Shown: positions 1 through 6,501, counted from the first letter of the stretch. The stretch is DNA of 7,416 nt from Gemmatimonadota bacterium (GCA_019347645.1 JAHWKZ010000071.1:1-7416); one strand, 5' to 3'. Program-made: numbers and translations. The notes: generated from the sequence alone by a model not told the origin.

Positions 1-563
1 ACCACCCCGGGCGACCACCCCTGGAACTTGGAGAACTCGTCGACGATCCAGGCCATCACCTCCGGATCGGTGTTCACGTCCGGGGCCGGGATGTCGAGGT
101 CGGGTCCGATGAACATGTGCATCCGCTGCACGAAACGGCGGGTGATCTCCGAAAGGTCGCGGCGCGTCAGCTTCTTCGGATCACAGTCGACGCCGCCTTT
201 CGCCCCCCCGAAGGGGAGGTTCGCAACGGCCGTCTTCCACGTCATGAGCGAGGCCAGGGCCCGGATCTCGTCCAGGTCCGCCTGGGGGTGATAGCGGACC
301 CCACCCTTGTAGGGACCCCGGGCGCCGTTGTGCTGGACTCGATAGCCGATGTAGACATCCAGGGTCCCGTCGTCCCGCCGCACCGGCACCTCGACCCGCA
401 TCTCGCGGTACGGGGTCTTCAGCAGGAGCCGGAAGTCGTCTTCGATTCCGGCCGCCGTGGCCCCGAGATCGAACCAGTGGTTGACCGCGGCGAACGGGTT
501 CGCCTCGATGTCCACCGTGGGAGCGGTGGATCCGGTCCCGGCTGCCTCGAGGTCCTCCGACAT
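1..563 (-). CDS. gdhA: Glutamate dehydrogenase (Glu/Leu/Phe/Val dehydrogenase family), N-terminal part, cut by window edge
   Basis: Oxidises L-glutamate to 2-oxoglutarate and ammonia with NAD(P)+, or runs in reverse; a cytoplasmic, normally hexameric enzyme linking nitrogen and carbon metabolism. The window shows 187 complete codons of a family usually about 415-450 residues long, so most of the nucleotide-binding domain lies beyond base 1. The visible dimerisation/substrate domain is clear: GPYKGGVRYHP (K86), MTWK (K110), PFGGAKGG (catalytic-type K122) and DIPAPDVNT (D162), matching the conserved substrate lysines and catalytic aspartate. About 15-20 residues precede the usual family start region (NPF at 22-24). 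I kept the ATG at 563, but it has no Shine-Dalgarno sequence; a GTG at codon 17 is an alternative start. A promoter lies immediately upstream, and the gene is divergent from the DUF255 gene. Family assignment is secure. Coenzyme choice cannot be told, and the symbol is the generic one. Confidence 0.95.
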   Translation of the reverse strand, partial: MSEDLEAAGTGSTAPTVDIEANPFAAVNHWFDLGATAAGIEDDFRLLLKTPYREMRVEVPVRRDDGTLDVYIGYRVQHNGARGPYKGGVRYHPQADLDEIRALASLMTWKTAVANLPFGGAKGGVDCDPKKLTRRDLSEITRRFVQRMHMFIGPDLDIPAPDVNTDPEVMAWIVDEFSKFQGWSPGV

Positions 564-573
564 GGGACCGGCC

Positions 574-602
574 AGTATACCACCCCCGCGGGAGCCCGTC
601 AT
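574..602 (-). promoter_or_regulatory. Candidate sigma70-type promoter of the glutamate dehydrogenase gene
   Basis: On the minus strand, ATGACG (597-602; 4 of 6 to TTGACA) is followed after 17 bp by TATACT (574-579; 5 of 6 to TATAAT). A TGG directly before the -10 forms an extended -10 element. The expected transcription start is near 567, only about 4 nt before the ATG at 563, so the mRNA may be leaderless, in keeping with the missing Shine-Dalgarno sequence. This is seen by eye only; the -35 match is modest. Confidence 0.55.
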
Positions 603-681
603 CGTCCGCCTGGACGCCGTCTTACAGCCTTTCGCGGCGGGCCGGCGTAGTGTAGAGAAGGTGGTCGTTCCTCGTTGCTCC

Positions 682-690
682 GGAAGGAGG
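682..690 (+). promoter_or_regulatory. Strong ribosome binding site deciding the start of the DUF255 gene
   Basis: GGAAGGAGG, a full anti-16S match, sits 8 nt before the ATG at 699. It rules out the in-frame TTG at 675, which lies upstream of this site. A very weak promoter candidate upstream (TTTCGC at 630-635, 17 bp, TAGAGA at 653-658) is too poor to call on its own; nothing else is evident on the plus strand of the 564-698 divergent gap. Confidence 0.85.
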
Positions 691-698
691 CGTCGCCC

Positions 699-2519
699 AT
701 GCCGCTCGATCCTCATGCCCGCTCTTCTCCCGTCGACTGGCTCGAATGGGGACCTCGGGCCTTCGATCGCGCCCGCCGGGAGGAGAAGCCGATCCTGCTG
801 CGCATCTCGGCCGTCTGGTGCCACTGGTGCCACGTGATGGACGAGAAGACCGACGCCGATCCCGAGGTGGCCCGGCGGATGAACGAGTGGTTCGTCCCCG
901 TCCGGGTCGACAACGACGAGCGGCCGGACGTCAACGATCGCTACAACCTCGGGGGCTGGCCCACGACCGCCTTCCTCACCCCGGAGGGCGAGCTGATCAC
1001 CGGCGGGACGTACTTCCCCGCTCCCCAGATGCGGGAGATCCTCGAGCGGATCCACGAAGGGTGGAGCCAGCACCGGGAGGAGCTCGACGCGGAGGTCGAG
1101 CGGATCCGGCGGCGCCGTCGGGAGAGCCTGGAGAAGCGCGTCCCCGGCGATGCGGCGGGGCGCGTGACGGGAGAGGCGATCGCCGACCTGGTCGAGGCCG
1201 CGCTCGACACCTACGACTGGCGCCACGGGGGCTTCGGCACGCAGCCCAAGTTCCCCCAGCCCGAGGCGGTGCGGCTACTCCTGCACGCTCACGCCGGCTC
1301 CGAGGCCGACGGCCCCCGGGAGGCGGCGGAGAAGACGCTGATTCGCATGCGGACGGCCGGCGAGGCCGAAGGCAGGACCTACGGGCTGTACGACCATGCC
1401 GCCGGCGGGTTCTTCCGCTACTCCACCACCCGCGACTGGACCGAGCCCCACTTCGAGAAGATGTGCGAGGACAACGCCCGTCTCGCGCTCGCGTACCTGG
1501 ACGGGTGGCGGCTCTTCGGCGAAGAGCTCTACGAGGGGACCGTGCGGGGGATCTTCGACTTCGTCCTGCGCACGCTTTCCGATCCCGACGGCGGCGCGTA
1601 CGGGAGCCAGGACGCCGACGGCGAGGCCGCCTACTACGGAAAGCCGCTGGCCGAGCGGGCCGAGATGGAGACGCCCTTCATCGACCGTCGCTTCTACGCG
1701 TCGTGGAACGGGATGATGGTGGTCGCGGCCCTTCAGGCCGGGGCGGCTCTCGGCTGGCCCGAGCTCGACGACTGGGCGCGACGGACGCTGGAGCGGCTCG
1801 ATCCGGAGCTCGCGACGGACGCGGGGGGTGTCCGGCGGGTGCTCCGTCCCCAGGACGACGAGAGGGTCGACGACGAGGCCCCGCTGCTGCTCGGCGACCA
1901 GGCGTGGTGGCTCCGGGCGGTCCTGGCGGCTTACCAGGCGACGGGGGACCCGGCGTGGCGGGACCGGGCGGTCGCCCTGGTCCGGTTCGTCGAGCGCGAG
2001 CTGTTCGATGTCGAGCGGGGCGCCGCACGGGATCGAGCGTCCGGTGGCGCGGAGGGTGGCCTCTCGGATCCGCACTGGCCGCTGGCCGACAATGTGGCCC
2101 TGGCCGAGGGACTGATCGCCCATGCCGCCCTCGGCGGCGGCGAGCGGTGGCGCGAGCGGGCCGCGGGAATCCTCGCGGCGACGCGCGAGGAGGCGCTGCG
2201 CCAGGGGGTTCACGGGGCCGGATGGGGCCTCGCCGCGGCGCAGGTCGTCTCCGATCCGATCCGGGTCCACCTCGTCGGCTCGACCGAGGCTCCGGAGCTG
2301 CGGGGGCTTCGCACGGAGGCCGGACGCGCCTGGCTCCCCGGGGGGGTGACGGAGATCCTGGATCCTTCGCGGGACGGAGAGCGCCTCGCGTCGCTGGGAT
2401 ACCCGACGGACGGGCCGCCGCGCGCGTACGTCTGCATCGGCGATCGGTGCCTGGAGCCCGCCTCCGGGCGGGAGGAGCTCGTCGAGCGCATCGCGGAGGC
2501 GCTGGCGGCTCGTTCGTAG
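699..2519 (+). CDS. DUF255 / thioredoxin-domain protein with six-hairpin-glycosidase-like domain (YyaL / SPATA20 family), compact form
   Basis: The 606-residue protein joins an N-terminal thioredoxin-like domain (about 10-130) to an alpha/alpha-barrel-like region (about 155-600). Family signatures are clear: PVDWLEWG (11-18), redox motif WCHWCHVM with CHWC at 41-44, DNDERPDVN (71-79), GGWPTTAFLTPEG (85-97), GGTYFP (102-107), GGFGTQPKFPQP (177-188), PHFEKMCEDNA (250-260), SQDADGE (303-309) and SWNGMM (335-340). The molecular function of this widespread family is not settled; a cytoplasmic thiol-redox or sugar-related role is only inferred, and no signal peptide is visible. It is shorter than the usual 670-700 residues. 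The loop before GGWP is short (RYNL), and only about 26 residues separate SQDADGE from SWNG, where typical members carry a long insert with a YVWT-like motif. The start is fixed by the Shine-Dalgarno at 682-690. It is divergent from gdhA and converges on the secreted-protein gene. Confidence 0.93.
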   Translation: MPLDPHARSSPVDWLEWGPRAFDRARREEKPILLRISAVWCHWCHVMDEKTDADPEVARRMNEWFVPVRVDNDERPDVNDRYNLGGWPTTAFLTPEGELITGGTYFPAPQMREILERIHEGWSQHREELDAEVERIRRRRRESLEKRVPGDAAGRVTGEAIADLVEAALDTYDWRHGGFGTQPKFPQPEAVRLLLHAHAGSEADGPREAAEKTLIRMRTAGEAEGRTYGLYDHAAGGFFRYSTTRDWTEPHFEKMCEDNARLALAYLDGWRLFGEELYEGTVRGIFDFVLRTLSDPDGGAYGSQDADGEAAYYGKPLAERAEMETPFIDRRFYASWNGMMVVAALQAGAALGWPELDDWARRTLERLDPELATDAGGVRRVLRPQDDERVDDEAPLLLGDQAWWLRAVLAAYQATGDPAWRDRAVALVRFVERELFDVERGAARDRASGGAEGGLSDPHWPLADNVALAEGLIAHAALGGGERWRERAAGILAATREEALRQGVHGAGWGLAAAQVVSDPIRVHLVGSTEAPELRGLRTEAGRAWLPGGVTEILDPSRDGERLASLGYPTDGPPRAYVCIGDRCLEPASGREELVERIAEALAARS

Positions 2520-2543
2520 GAGTCCGTCCTGGTACCGGAGAGT

Positions 2544-3266
2544 CTACCCCCCGGTGTCGAAGGCGATCGTCGCCGGCGGCGCCATGTTGCCGAGGCGGTC
2601 GGTGATCGTGACCGCCAGGGTGTGGACGCCGGGCGGCAGATCGACGGGCGGAGGGAGGGGCAGGAAGACCTGACTCCGGCCGGCCGGGACCCAGGAGCCG
2701 AGCGCGTACACCGAGCCGTGCGAGGTCGTCAGTCGGAAGGCGAGCGTGCGGCGATCGACCTCAAACCCGGCCCGGTCCGTCCACCGCGCCCGGACCCCGT
2801 TCTCCACCCGCTCGAGCTCGACCGCCGGCGGCGGGAACGCTCGTAGCGTCCCGGCGTCCAGCCGCGCCACCGCCAGGACCGCCTCCCCCTCCATCTCGTG
2901 CCCCGCGTGCCCGTTGAGCCCGAACGCCAGTCGCCCGGCCGCCGGCGCCGTCCACACGGTCGGCTCGATCGGCCAGGCGAACGGTCCGGAGTCGCCGAAC
3001 CGCGCGATCACCGCCCCCACCGGCGCGTCCGGCACCGGCCGCCCGCCCACGCCCGGCTCCCCGACCTCCACGTCCCGCGCCACCCACACCGCCACGCTCT
3101 CCCCCGCCGCCAGCGCGACCGCCGGATTCACCCCCGGCGACGCGGCCCGCACCACCACCGTGTCCGCCACGACTCCGGCCGGGATCGTCTGCGCGGTCAG
3201 CACGTGAGGAAGAGACAGGGGAAGGAGCGAACCGGCCAGGGCCAATCGCAGGCCCACGACGATCAC
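2544..3266 (-). CDS. Hypothetical secreted protein with beta-sandwich-type domains, downstream of the sigma factor gene
   Basis: I do not recognise this 240-residue protein. It starts with a signal-peptide-like segment: R7, a hydrophobic run at 8-23, and a likely cut after LTA (25/26), so export is probable. The mature part is cysteine-free and rich in V, A, P and G. Residues about 48-136 contain APVGAVIARFGDSGPF followed by AGRLAFGLNGHAGHE. This faintly recalls PA-IL (LecA)-type galactose-binding beta-sandwiches, but the usual ND...NSG calcium/sugar motif is absent. Residues about 145-238 look like an Ig-like/CARDB-type domain ending in GVHTLAVTITDRLGN. The GTG start at 3266 is the first in-frame start. 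It has no good Shine-Dalgarno and lies 34 bp after the sigma gene stop, so translation may be coupled and the mRNA shared. High GC in all frames means shadow ORFs overlap it, but the signal peptide and domain-like repeats support this frame. Confidence 0.75.
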   Translation of the reverse strand: MIVVGLRLALAGSLLPLSLPHVLTAQTIPAGVVADTVVVRAASPGVNPAVALAAGESVAVWVARDVEVGEPGVGGRPVPDAPVGAVIARFGDSGPFAWPIEPTVWTAPAAGRLAFGLNGHAGHEMEGEAVLAVARLDAGTLRAFPPPAVELERVENGVRARWTDRAGFEVDRRTLAFRLTTSHGSVYALGSWVPAGRSQVFLPLPPPVDLPPGVHTLAVTITDRLGNMAPPATIAFDTGG

Positions 3267-3300
3267 GGCAGGAAGGGCGTCCCCCGGGCGGCCCCGACCA

Positions 3301-4164
3301 TCAGCCCGTGAACGACTCCAGGGCCCGCGCTCGGGAGGCGTGACGAAGACGCGCCAACGCCTTCTCCTTGATCTGCCGCACCCGCTCCCGGGTGATCCCC
3401 AATACCGACCCGATCTCCTCCAGGGTCATCGACTCGTCCCCGTCGAGCCCGTAGTACAGCCGGAGGATCTTCGCCTCCCGGGCCTTCAGGGTCCCCAGCG
3501 ACTGCTGGATGGTGTCCTTCATCGCCCGGTCGAAGGCGTGGTCGTCCGGCGTGGGGTTGTAGTCGTCGGGAAGGTAGTCGAGGAGCTTGTTGTCCTCGCC
3601 CGGCGTCAGCGGGGCGTCGAGCGAGAGGTGGGACTGCGAGATCGCGAGGGTCTTGCGGACCTCCTCGATCGAGATGTCGAGGCCCTTGGCGATCTCCTCC
3701 GCCGATGGCTCCCGCCCCAGCTCCTGCAGCAGCGCGTTGGAGCGTCGACCGATCCGGTGCAGCGTACCGGCGCGGTTCAACGGCACCCTCACGATTCGTG
3801 ACTGCTCGGCGAGCGCCTGGAGAATGGCCTGTCGGATCCACCAGACGGCGTAGGAGATGAACTTGATCCCCTTCGTCTCGTCGAACTTGTGGGCGGCCCG
3901 GATCAGGCCGACGTTCCCCTCGTTGATCAGGTCCGCGAGGGACACCCCCTGATTCTGGTACTTCTTCGCCACGCTCACGACGAACCGCAGGTTGGATCGC
4001 ACCAGCTTCTCCAGCGCCGCCTGATCTCCGTCGCGGATCCGGCGGGCCAGCCGGGCCTCCTCGTCGCGCGTGATCAGCGGATACCGGCTGATCTCCTTGA
4101 GGTAGAGGTCGAGGGATCCCTCGTCGAAGCTCGTCTTCCTGGACTTACCGAGTGCCACAGCCAT
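3301..4164 (-). CDS. rpoD: RNA polymerase sigma factor, RpoD/SigA family, short form without region 1.1
   Basis: A sigma70 factor that directs RNA polymerase to promoters, probably the primary (housekeeping) one. The 287 residues read in order: region 1.2 (SLDLYLKEISRYPLI, 17-31), region 2 (about 45-120, with NLRFVVSVAKKYQ, DLINEGNVGLIRA and YAVWWIRQAILQAL at 105-118), region 3 (about 121-200) and region 4 (about 215-280, helix-turn-helix MTLEEIGSVLGITRERVRQIKEKAL at 246-270). Region 1.1 and the E. coli non-conserved insert are absent. The length and the LAEQSRIVRVPLN segment resemble the primary sigma of the FCB group. The -35 contacts R259, E260, R263 and Q264 are kept. At the place of E. 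coli T440 is L115, and at H455/E458 are N130/G133. It has its own strong promoter (4239-4267) and a modest purine-rich site (AGAAGGGAG) upstream of the ATG. An alternative non-essential group 2 sigma cannot be excluded; the symbol is given on family grounds. Confidence 0.95.
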   Translation of the reverse strand: MAVALGKSRKTSFDEGSLDLYLKEISRYPLITRDEEARLARRIRDGDQAALEKLVRSNLRFVVSVAKKYQNQGVSLADLINEGNVGLIRAAHKFDETKGIKFISYAVWWIRQAILQALAEQSRIVRVPLNRAGTLHRIGRRSNALLQELGREPSAEEIAKGLDISIEEVRKTLAISQSHLSLDAPLTPGEDNKLLDYLPDDYNPTPDDHAFDRAMKDTIQQSLGTLKAREAKILRLYYGLDGDESMTLEEIGSVLGITRERVRQIKEKALARLRHASRARALESFTG

Positions 4165-4200
4165 GCAGGTCCCGGTCTCCCTTCTGGCGTATGGACGGCG

Positions 4201-4217
4201 GGCGCCTCAGGGGCGCC
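4201..4217 (-). other. GC-rich hairpin in the leader of the sigma factor mRNA
   Basis: GGCGCC (4201-4206) and GGCGCC (4212-4217) flank a 5-base loop, giving a perfect 6-bp stem. It lies in the roughly 68-nt leader predicted between the transcription start near 4232 and the ATG at 4164. It might affect mRNA stability or ribosome loading, but a 6-bp GC palindrome is not rare in DNA this GC-rich. No T tract follows, so it is not a classical terminator. Confidence 0.3.
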
Positions 4218-4238
4218 GGCGGGTGGTGGATTCCACCG

Positions 4239-4267
4239 AGTATATCACACCCCTCGACTCCTGTAAA
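4239..4267 (-). promoter_or_regulatory. Near-consensus sigma70 promoter of the sigma factor gene
   Basis: On the minus strand, TTTACA (4262-4267; 5 of 6 to TTGACA) is separated by exactly 17 bp from TATACT (4239-4244; 5 of 6 to TATAAT). TGTGA just before the -10 completes an extended -10 element. The expected start is near 4232, about 68 nt before the ATG. It stands in the least GC-rich stretch of the intergenic region and makes the sigma gene, and probably the secreted-protein gene after it, independent of the lepB operon. Spacing and matches make this the best-supported regulatory site here. Confidence 0.8.
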
Positions 4268-4304
4268 TCGAACCCTGGCACGGAGGTCGGTGCCCGTGGG
4301 GGGA

Positions 4305-4321
4305 GGGGCGGTCTCCGCCCC
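4305..4321 (-). terminator. Probable terminator hairpin after lepB
   Basis: GGGGCGG (4305-4311), loop TCT, CCGCCCC (4315-4321): a perfect 7-bp GC stem beginning 13 bp after the lepB stop codon and lying upstream of the sigma promoter. Its position suits transcription termination of the aldehyde dehydrogenase-aminotransferase-lepB operon. On the minus strand the stem is followed by a C-rich run and not a T tract, so it may work poorly alone or together with Rho. Confidence 0.45.
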
Positions 4322-4334
4322 GCCCGCGGATCGT

Positions 4335-5078
4335 TCAGTGGATGAGGCTGCCGATCCGGCCGAAGCGGATCTCGTCGAGCCACGGGATCGGCTTTCCCGT
4401 GTCCTTCGAGAAGTAGACGATCAGCGGCTGGCCCTTGATCGCGAGCTCGGGGACGAACCCCCAGTAGCGGCTGTCGGCCGAGTTGTCGCGGTTGTCGCCC
4501 ATCACGAAGTAGTGACCGGGGGGCACCACGAGCGGACCCCAGTCGTCGCGCGAGGGGCGGTACGCCTCCGGGTCGACGCCCGGCGCCAGGAATCGGCTCT
4601 GCCACTTGAACTGCGGGCGGTACTGCTCGTCGAGACCGTCGACGTGGCGTACGTAGGGCTCGACCTGCCGCTCCCCGTTCACGTACAGCGCCTTCTCCCG
4701 CATCTCGATCGTGTCTCCGGGCGCCCCGACGATCCGCTTCACGTAGTCCGGATCGGGATCGTACTCGTTGTAGGGGTCGGGATAGACGAAGACCACGATG
4801 TCCCCGCGCTTCACCTCGTCGAAACCCGGCAACCGGACGTGGGTGCCGGGGATCTGCGCGCCGTAGACCGCCTTGTTGACGAGCAGGAAGTCGCCGATCA
4901 GGAGGGTATCCTCCATCGACCCGGTCGGGATCTTGAAGGCCTGGACGAGGAAGGTGCGGATCAGCAGGAACAGCACGAAGGCCACCGCGAGCGACTTCGT
5001 CCACTCCCACGCGACCTTGCCGAAGGAGCCGTCTTCGACGGTCCTCCTCGGCGGCGTCCTGCGCTTCTTCTCGGTCAC
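4335..5078 (-). CDS. lepB: Signal peptidase I
   Basis: Membrane-bound serine protease that removes signal peptides from proteins exported by Sec or Tat, acting on the outer face of the cytoplasmic membrane. The 247-residue product has a basic cytosolic N terminus (TEKKRRTPPRR), one membrane segment (about 28-45) and then all family boxes: PTGSMEDTL with nucleophile S54, GDFLLVNK (62-69), RGDIVVFVYP (91-100), YVKRIVGAPGD with general base K114, and GDNRDNSADSRYWG (194-207). About 40 residues between the YVNG and GHYFVMGDNRDNS parts form a moderate insert, within the range of the family. The GTG at 5078 is chosen because AGGAG lies 8 nt upstream; the reading frame is open much further upstream, but inside the aminotransferase gene. 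It follows the aminotransferase by 65 bp with no obvious promoter between, so it is probably the last gene of that operon. Confidence 0.96.
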   Translation of the reverse strand: MTEKKRRTPPRRTVEDGSFGKVAWEWTKSLAVAFVLFLLIRTFLVQAFKIPTGSMEDTLLIGDFLLVNKAVYGAQIPGTHVRLPGFDEVKRGDIVVFVYPDPYNEYDPDPDYVKRIVGAPGDTIEMREKALYVNGERQVEPYVRHVDGLDEQYRPQFKWQSRFLAPGVDPEAYRPSRDDWGPLVVPPGHYFVMGDNRDNSADSRYWGFVPELAIKGQPLIVYFSKDTGKPIPWLDEIRFGRIGSLIH

Positions 5079-5086
5079 GACGTTTT

Positions 5087-5091
5087 CTCCT
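5087..5091 (-). promoter_or_regulatory. Ribosome binding site setting the GTG start of lepB
   Basis: AGGAG on the minus strand, 8 nt before the GTG at 5078. It settles the start of lepB in a frame that stays open far upstream with no stop. Confidence 0.8.
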
Positions 5092-5143
5092 GGCTCCTGT
5101 GGACGGCCACCCGGCGGCCGATCTTCCACGCCGCACCGGTGAT

Positions 5144-6490
5144 TCAGCCGGCGAGCTCCTCCAGCGTCTCCTCGAAGATCTCCAGCGCCCGGTCGGCCTC
5201 CCGTCTGGTGAGCACCAGCGGAGGCGCCCAGCGGACGGTGTTCGCGCCGCAGCCGAGGATGAGCAGGCCCTTTTCGAAGCACCGGCCGACGATCGCGTTC
5301 CGAAGCTCCCGGGCCCGTTTCTTCGATTCGCCGCTCTCGACCATCTCGACGCCGATCATGAGTCCCCGGCCGCGGACGTCGCCGATGACGTCGAAGCGCG
5401 ACTGCAGCTCCCGGAGCCGCTCGAATATATACCCGCCCACCTCCGTGGCGTTCGCCATCAGCTCGTCCTCGAGGAGGCGGATGGTGGCGATCGCCGCCTC
5501 GCAGGCGACGGGATTGCCGCCGAACGTGGACGCGTGCGCACCCGGCTTCCAGTCCATCAGCTCGGCGCGGGCGATCAGCACGCCCAGGGGCATCCCGCTC
5601 GCGATCCCCTTCGCCACCGCCACCATGTCGGGCTCCGCTCCGGTGTGCTCCACGGCGAACATCTTCCCGGTCCGGCCCATGCCGCTCTGGACCTCGTCGA
5701 GGAACAGCAGGATCCCGTGCTCGCGGCACAGCTCCTCGATGGCCTCGAGCCACCCCTCCGGCGGGACGACGTACCCGCCCTCGCCCTGGATCGGCTCGAC
5801 CACGAGCGCGGCCACCTCCTCGGGCGGAGTCGTCGTCTCGAAGATCCGGTTCAGCTCCTCGAGGCTGGCCTCCACCGTGCCGCCGCGGTACGGATCGGGA
5901 TACGTCGCGTGGGTGACCCCCGGCAGGAGCGGGGCGAAGCGATTGCGCTGGACGGCCTTGGACGCCGTGAGGCTGAGTGCGCCGAACGTCCGGCCGTGGA
6001 AGGCGCCGCGGAAGGCGATGAATCGGGTCCGGTTGGTATGGTAGCGGGCCAGCTTCATGCCGGCCTCGATCGCCTCCGCCCCGGAGTTGCCGTAGAACAC
6101 CTTGGCCCCGTCCCCGCCGGGAAACAGCTCGGAAAGCTTCTCGGCGAGGCGGATCTGGTTGGGGTAGTAGAAGTCGGTCCCCGACATGTGGATCAGGCGC
6201 GCCGCCTGGTCCTGGATCGCCTTCACCACGTCGGGATGGCAGTGGCCGGTCGCCGCGACCGCGATCCCCGCGCTGACGTCCAGGTACGCGTTGCCGTCCA
6301 CGTCCCACACGGTGCATCCCGAGCCCCGTTCGATCACCGCCGGATACTCGCGGGTGTAGGAGGGGGAGATCGTGGCCCGATCACGCTCGATCCACGCCCG
6401 CGCCTTCTCGCCGGGCGGCGCGATCACCAGCTCGGGCGTCGTCCGCGACTCCGCCCGGATTCCGCCGCTCTCCATCGTCTTCTCGGTCAT
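5144..6490 (-). CDS. Class III PLP-dependent aminotransferase (acetylornithine / 4-aminobutyrate aminotransferase family)
   Basis: Transfers an amino group, usually the omega-amino group of a substrate such as ornithine, lysine, 4-aminobutyrate or acetylornithine, to 2-oxoglutarate in the cytoplasm. The 448 residues carry the full fold: VWDVDGNAYLDVSAGIAV (61-78), cofactor-phosphate motif NSGAEA (135-140), FHGRTFGALSLT (164-175), VEPIQGEGGY (231-240), LFLDEVQSGMGRTG with PLP-binding D265, AVAKGIASGMPLG with Schiff-base lysine K294, and STFGGNP (321-327). The sequence style (HMSGTDFYYPNQ, LTASKAVQ) fits the broad 'acetyl ornithine aminotransferase family' that also includes archaeal ornithine aminotransferases and amino acid racemases, so the substrate is open. 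The start at 6490 has GGAGG 4 nt upstream. The gene begins 10 bp after the aldehyde dehydrogenase stop, and that pairing favours a catabolic role over arginine biosynthesis. Confidence 0.93.
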   Translation of the reverse strand: MTEKTMESGGIRAESRTTPELVIAPPGEKARAWIERDRATISPSYTREYPAVIERGSGCTVWDVDGNAYLDVSAGIAVAATGHCHPDVVKAIQDQAARLIHMSGTDFYYPNQIRLAEKLSELFPGGDGAKVFYGNSGAEAIEAGMKLARYHTNRTRFIAFRGAFHGRTFGALSLTASKAVQRNRFAPLLPGVTHATYPDPYRGGTVEASLEELNRIFETTTPPEEVAALVVEPIQGEGGYVVPPEGWLEAIEELCREHGILLFLDEVQSGMGRTGKMFAVEHTGAEPDMVAVAKGIASGMPLGVLIARAELMDWKPGAHASTFGGNPVACEAAIATIRLLEDELMANATEVGGYIFERLRELQSRFDVIGDVRGRGLMIGVEMVESGESKKRARELRNAIVGRCFEKGLLILGCGANTVRWAPPLVLTRREADRALEIFEETLEELAG

Positions 6491-6494
6491 CGAT

Positions 6495-6501
6495 CCTCCC
6501 T
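6495..6501 (-). promoter_or_regulatory. Ribosome binding site of the aminotransferase, overlapping the stop of the upstream gene
   Basis: AGGGAGG on the minus strand shares base 6501 with the TGA stop (6501-6503) of the aldehyde dehydrogenase gene, and its last base is 4 nt before the ATG at 6490. The overlap implies a shared mRNA and coupled translation. The spacing is a little short, but the next in-frame ATG, five codons on, is too far away. Confidence 0.7.

Noticed and set aside
675..698. TTG at 675 as the start of the DUF255 protein
   Set aside because: The strong Shine-Dalgarno at 682-690 lies downstream of it and is ideally spaced from the ATG at 699.
1275..2270. A 331-codon minus-strand frame opposite the DUF255 gene
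   Set aside because: No motifs and no ribosome site; its composition is that of an antisense shadow.
2520..2543. A bidirectional terminator in the 24-bp gap between the converging genes
   Set aside because: Only the 6-bp palindrome GGTACC is present, with no extended stem and no T tract.
746..2605. A 619-codon open frame on the plus strand over the DUF255 gene
   Set aside because: It is rich in R, G and A with no recognisable motif, and it overlaps a gene with many family signatures and a strong ribosome site. It is an out-of-frame shadow of GC-rich coding DNA.
5421..5436. AT-rich patch inside the aminotransferase gene (minus-strand TATATATT) as an internal lepB promoter
   Set aside because: It encodes Gly-Tyr-Ile-Phe in frame with a rare ATA codon, no -35 element stands at the right distance, and there is no TG extension. 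Not enough to call.
4335..6317. A 660-codon reading of lepB beginning inside the aminotransferase gene
   Set aside because: The first 413 codons are an out-of-frame reading of the aminotransferase and carry no domain. AGGAG at 5087-5091 marks the true GTG start at 5078, so this is not a fusion.
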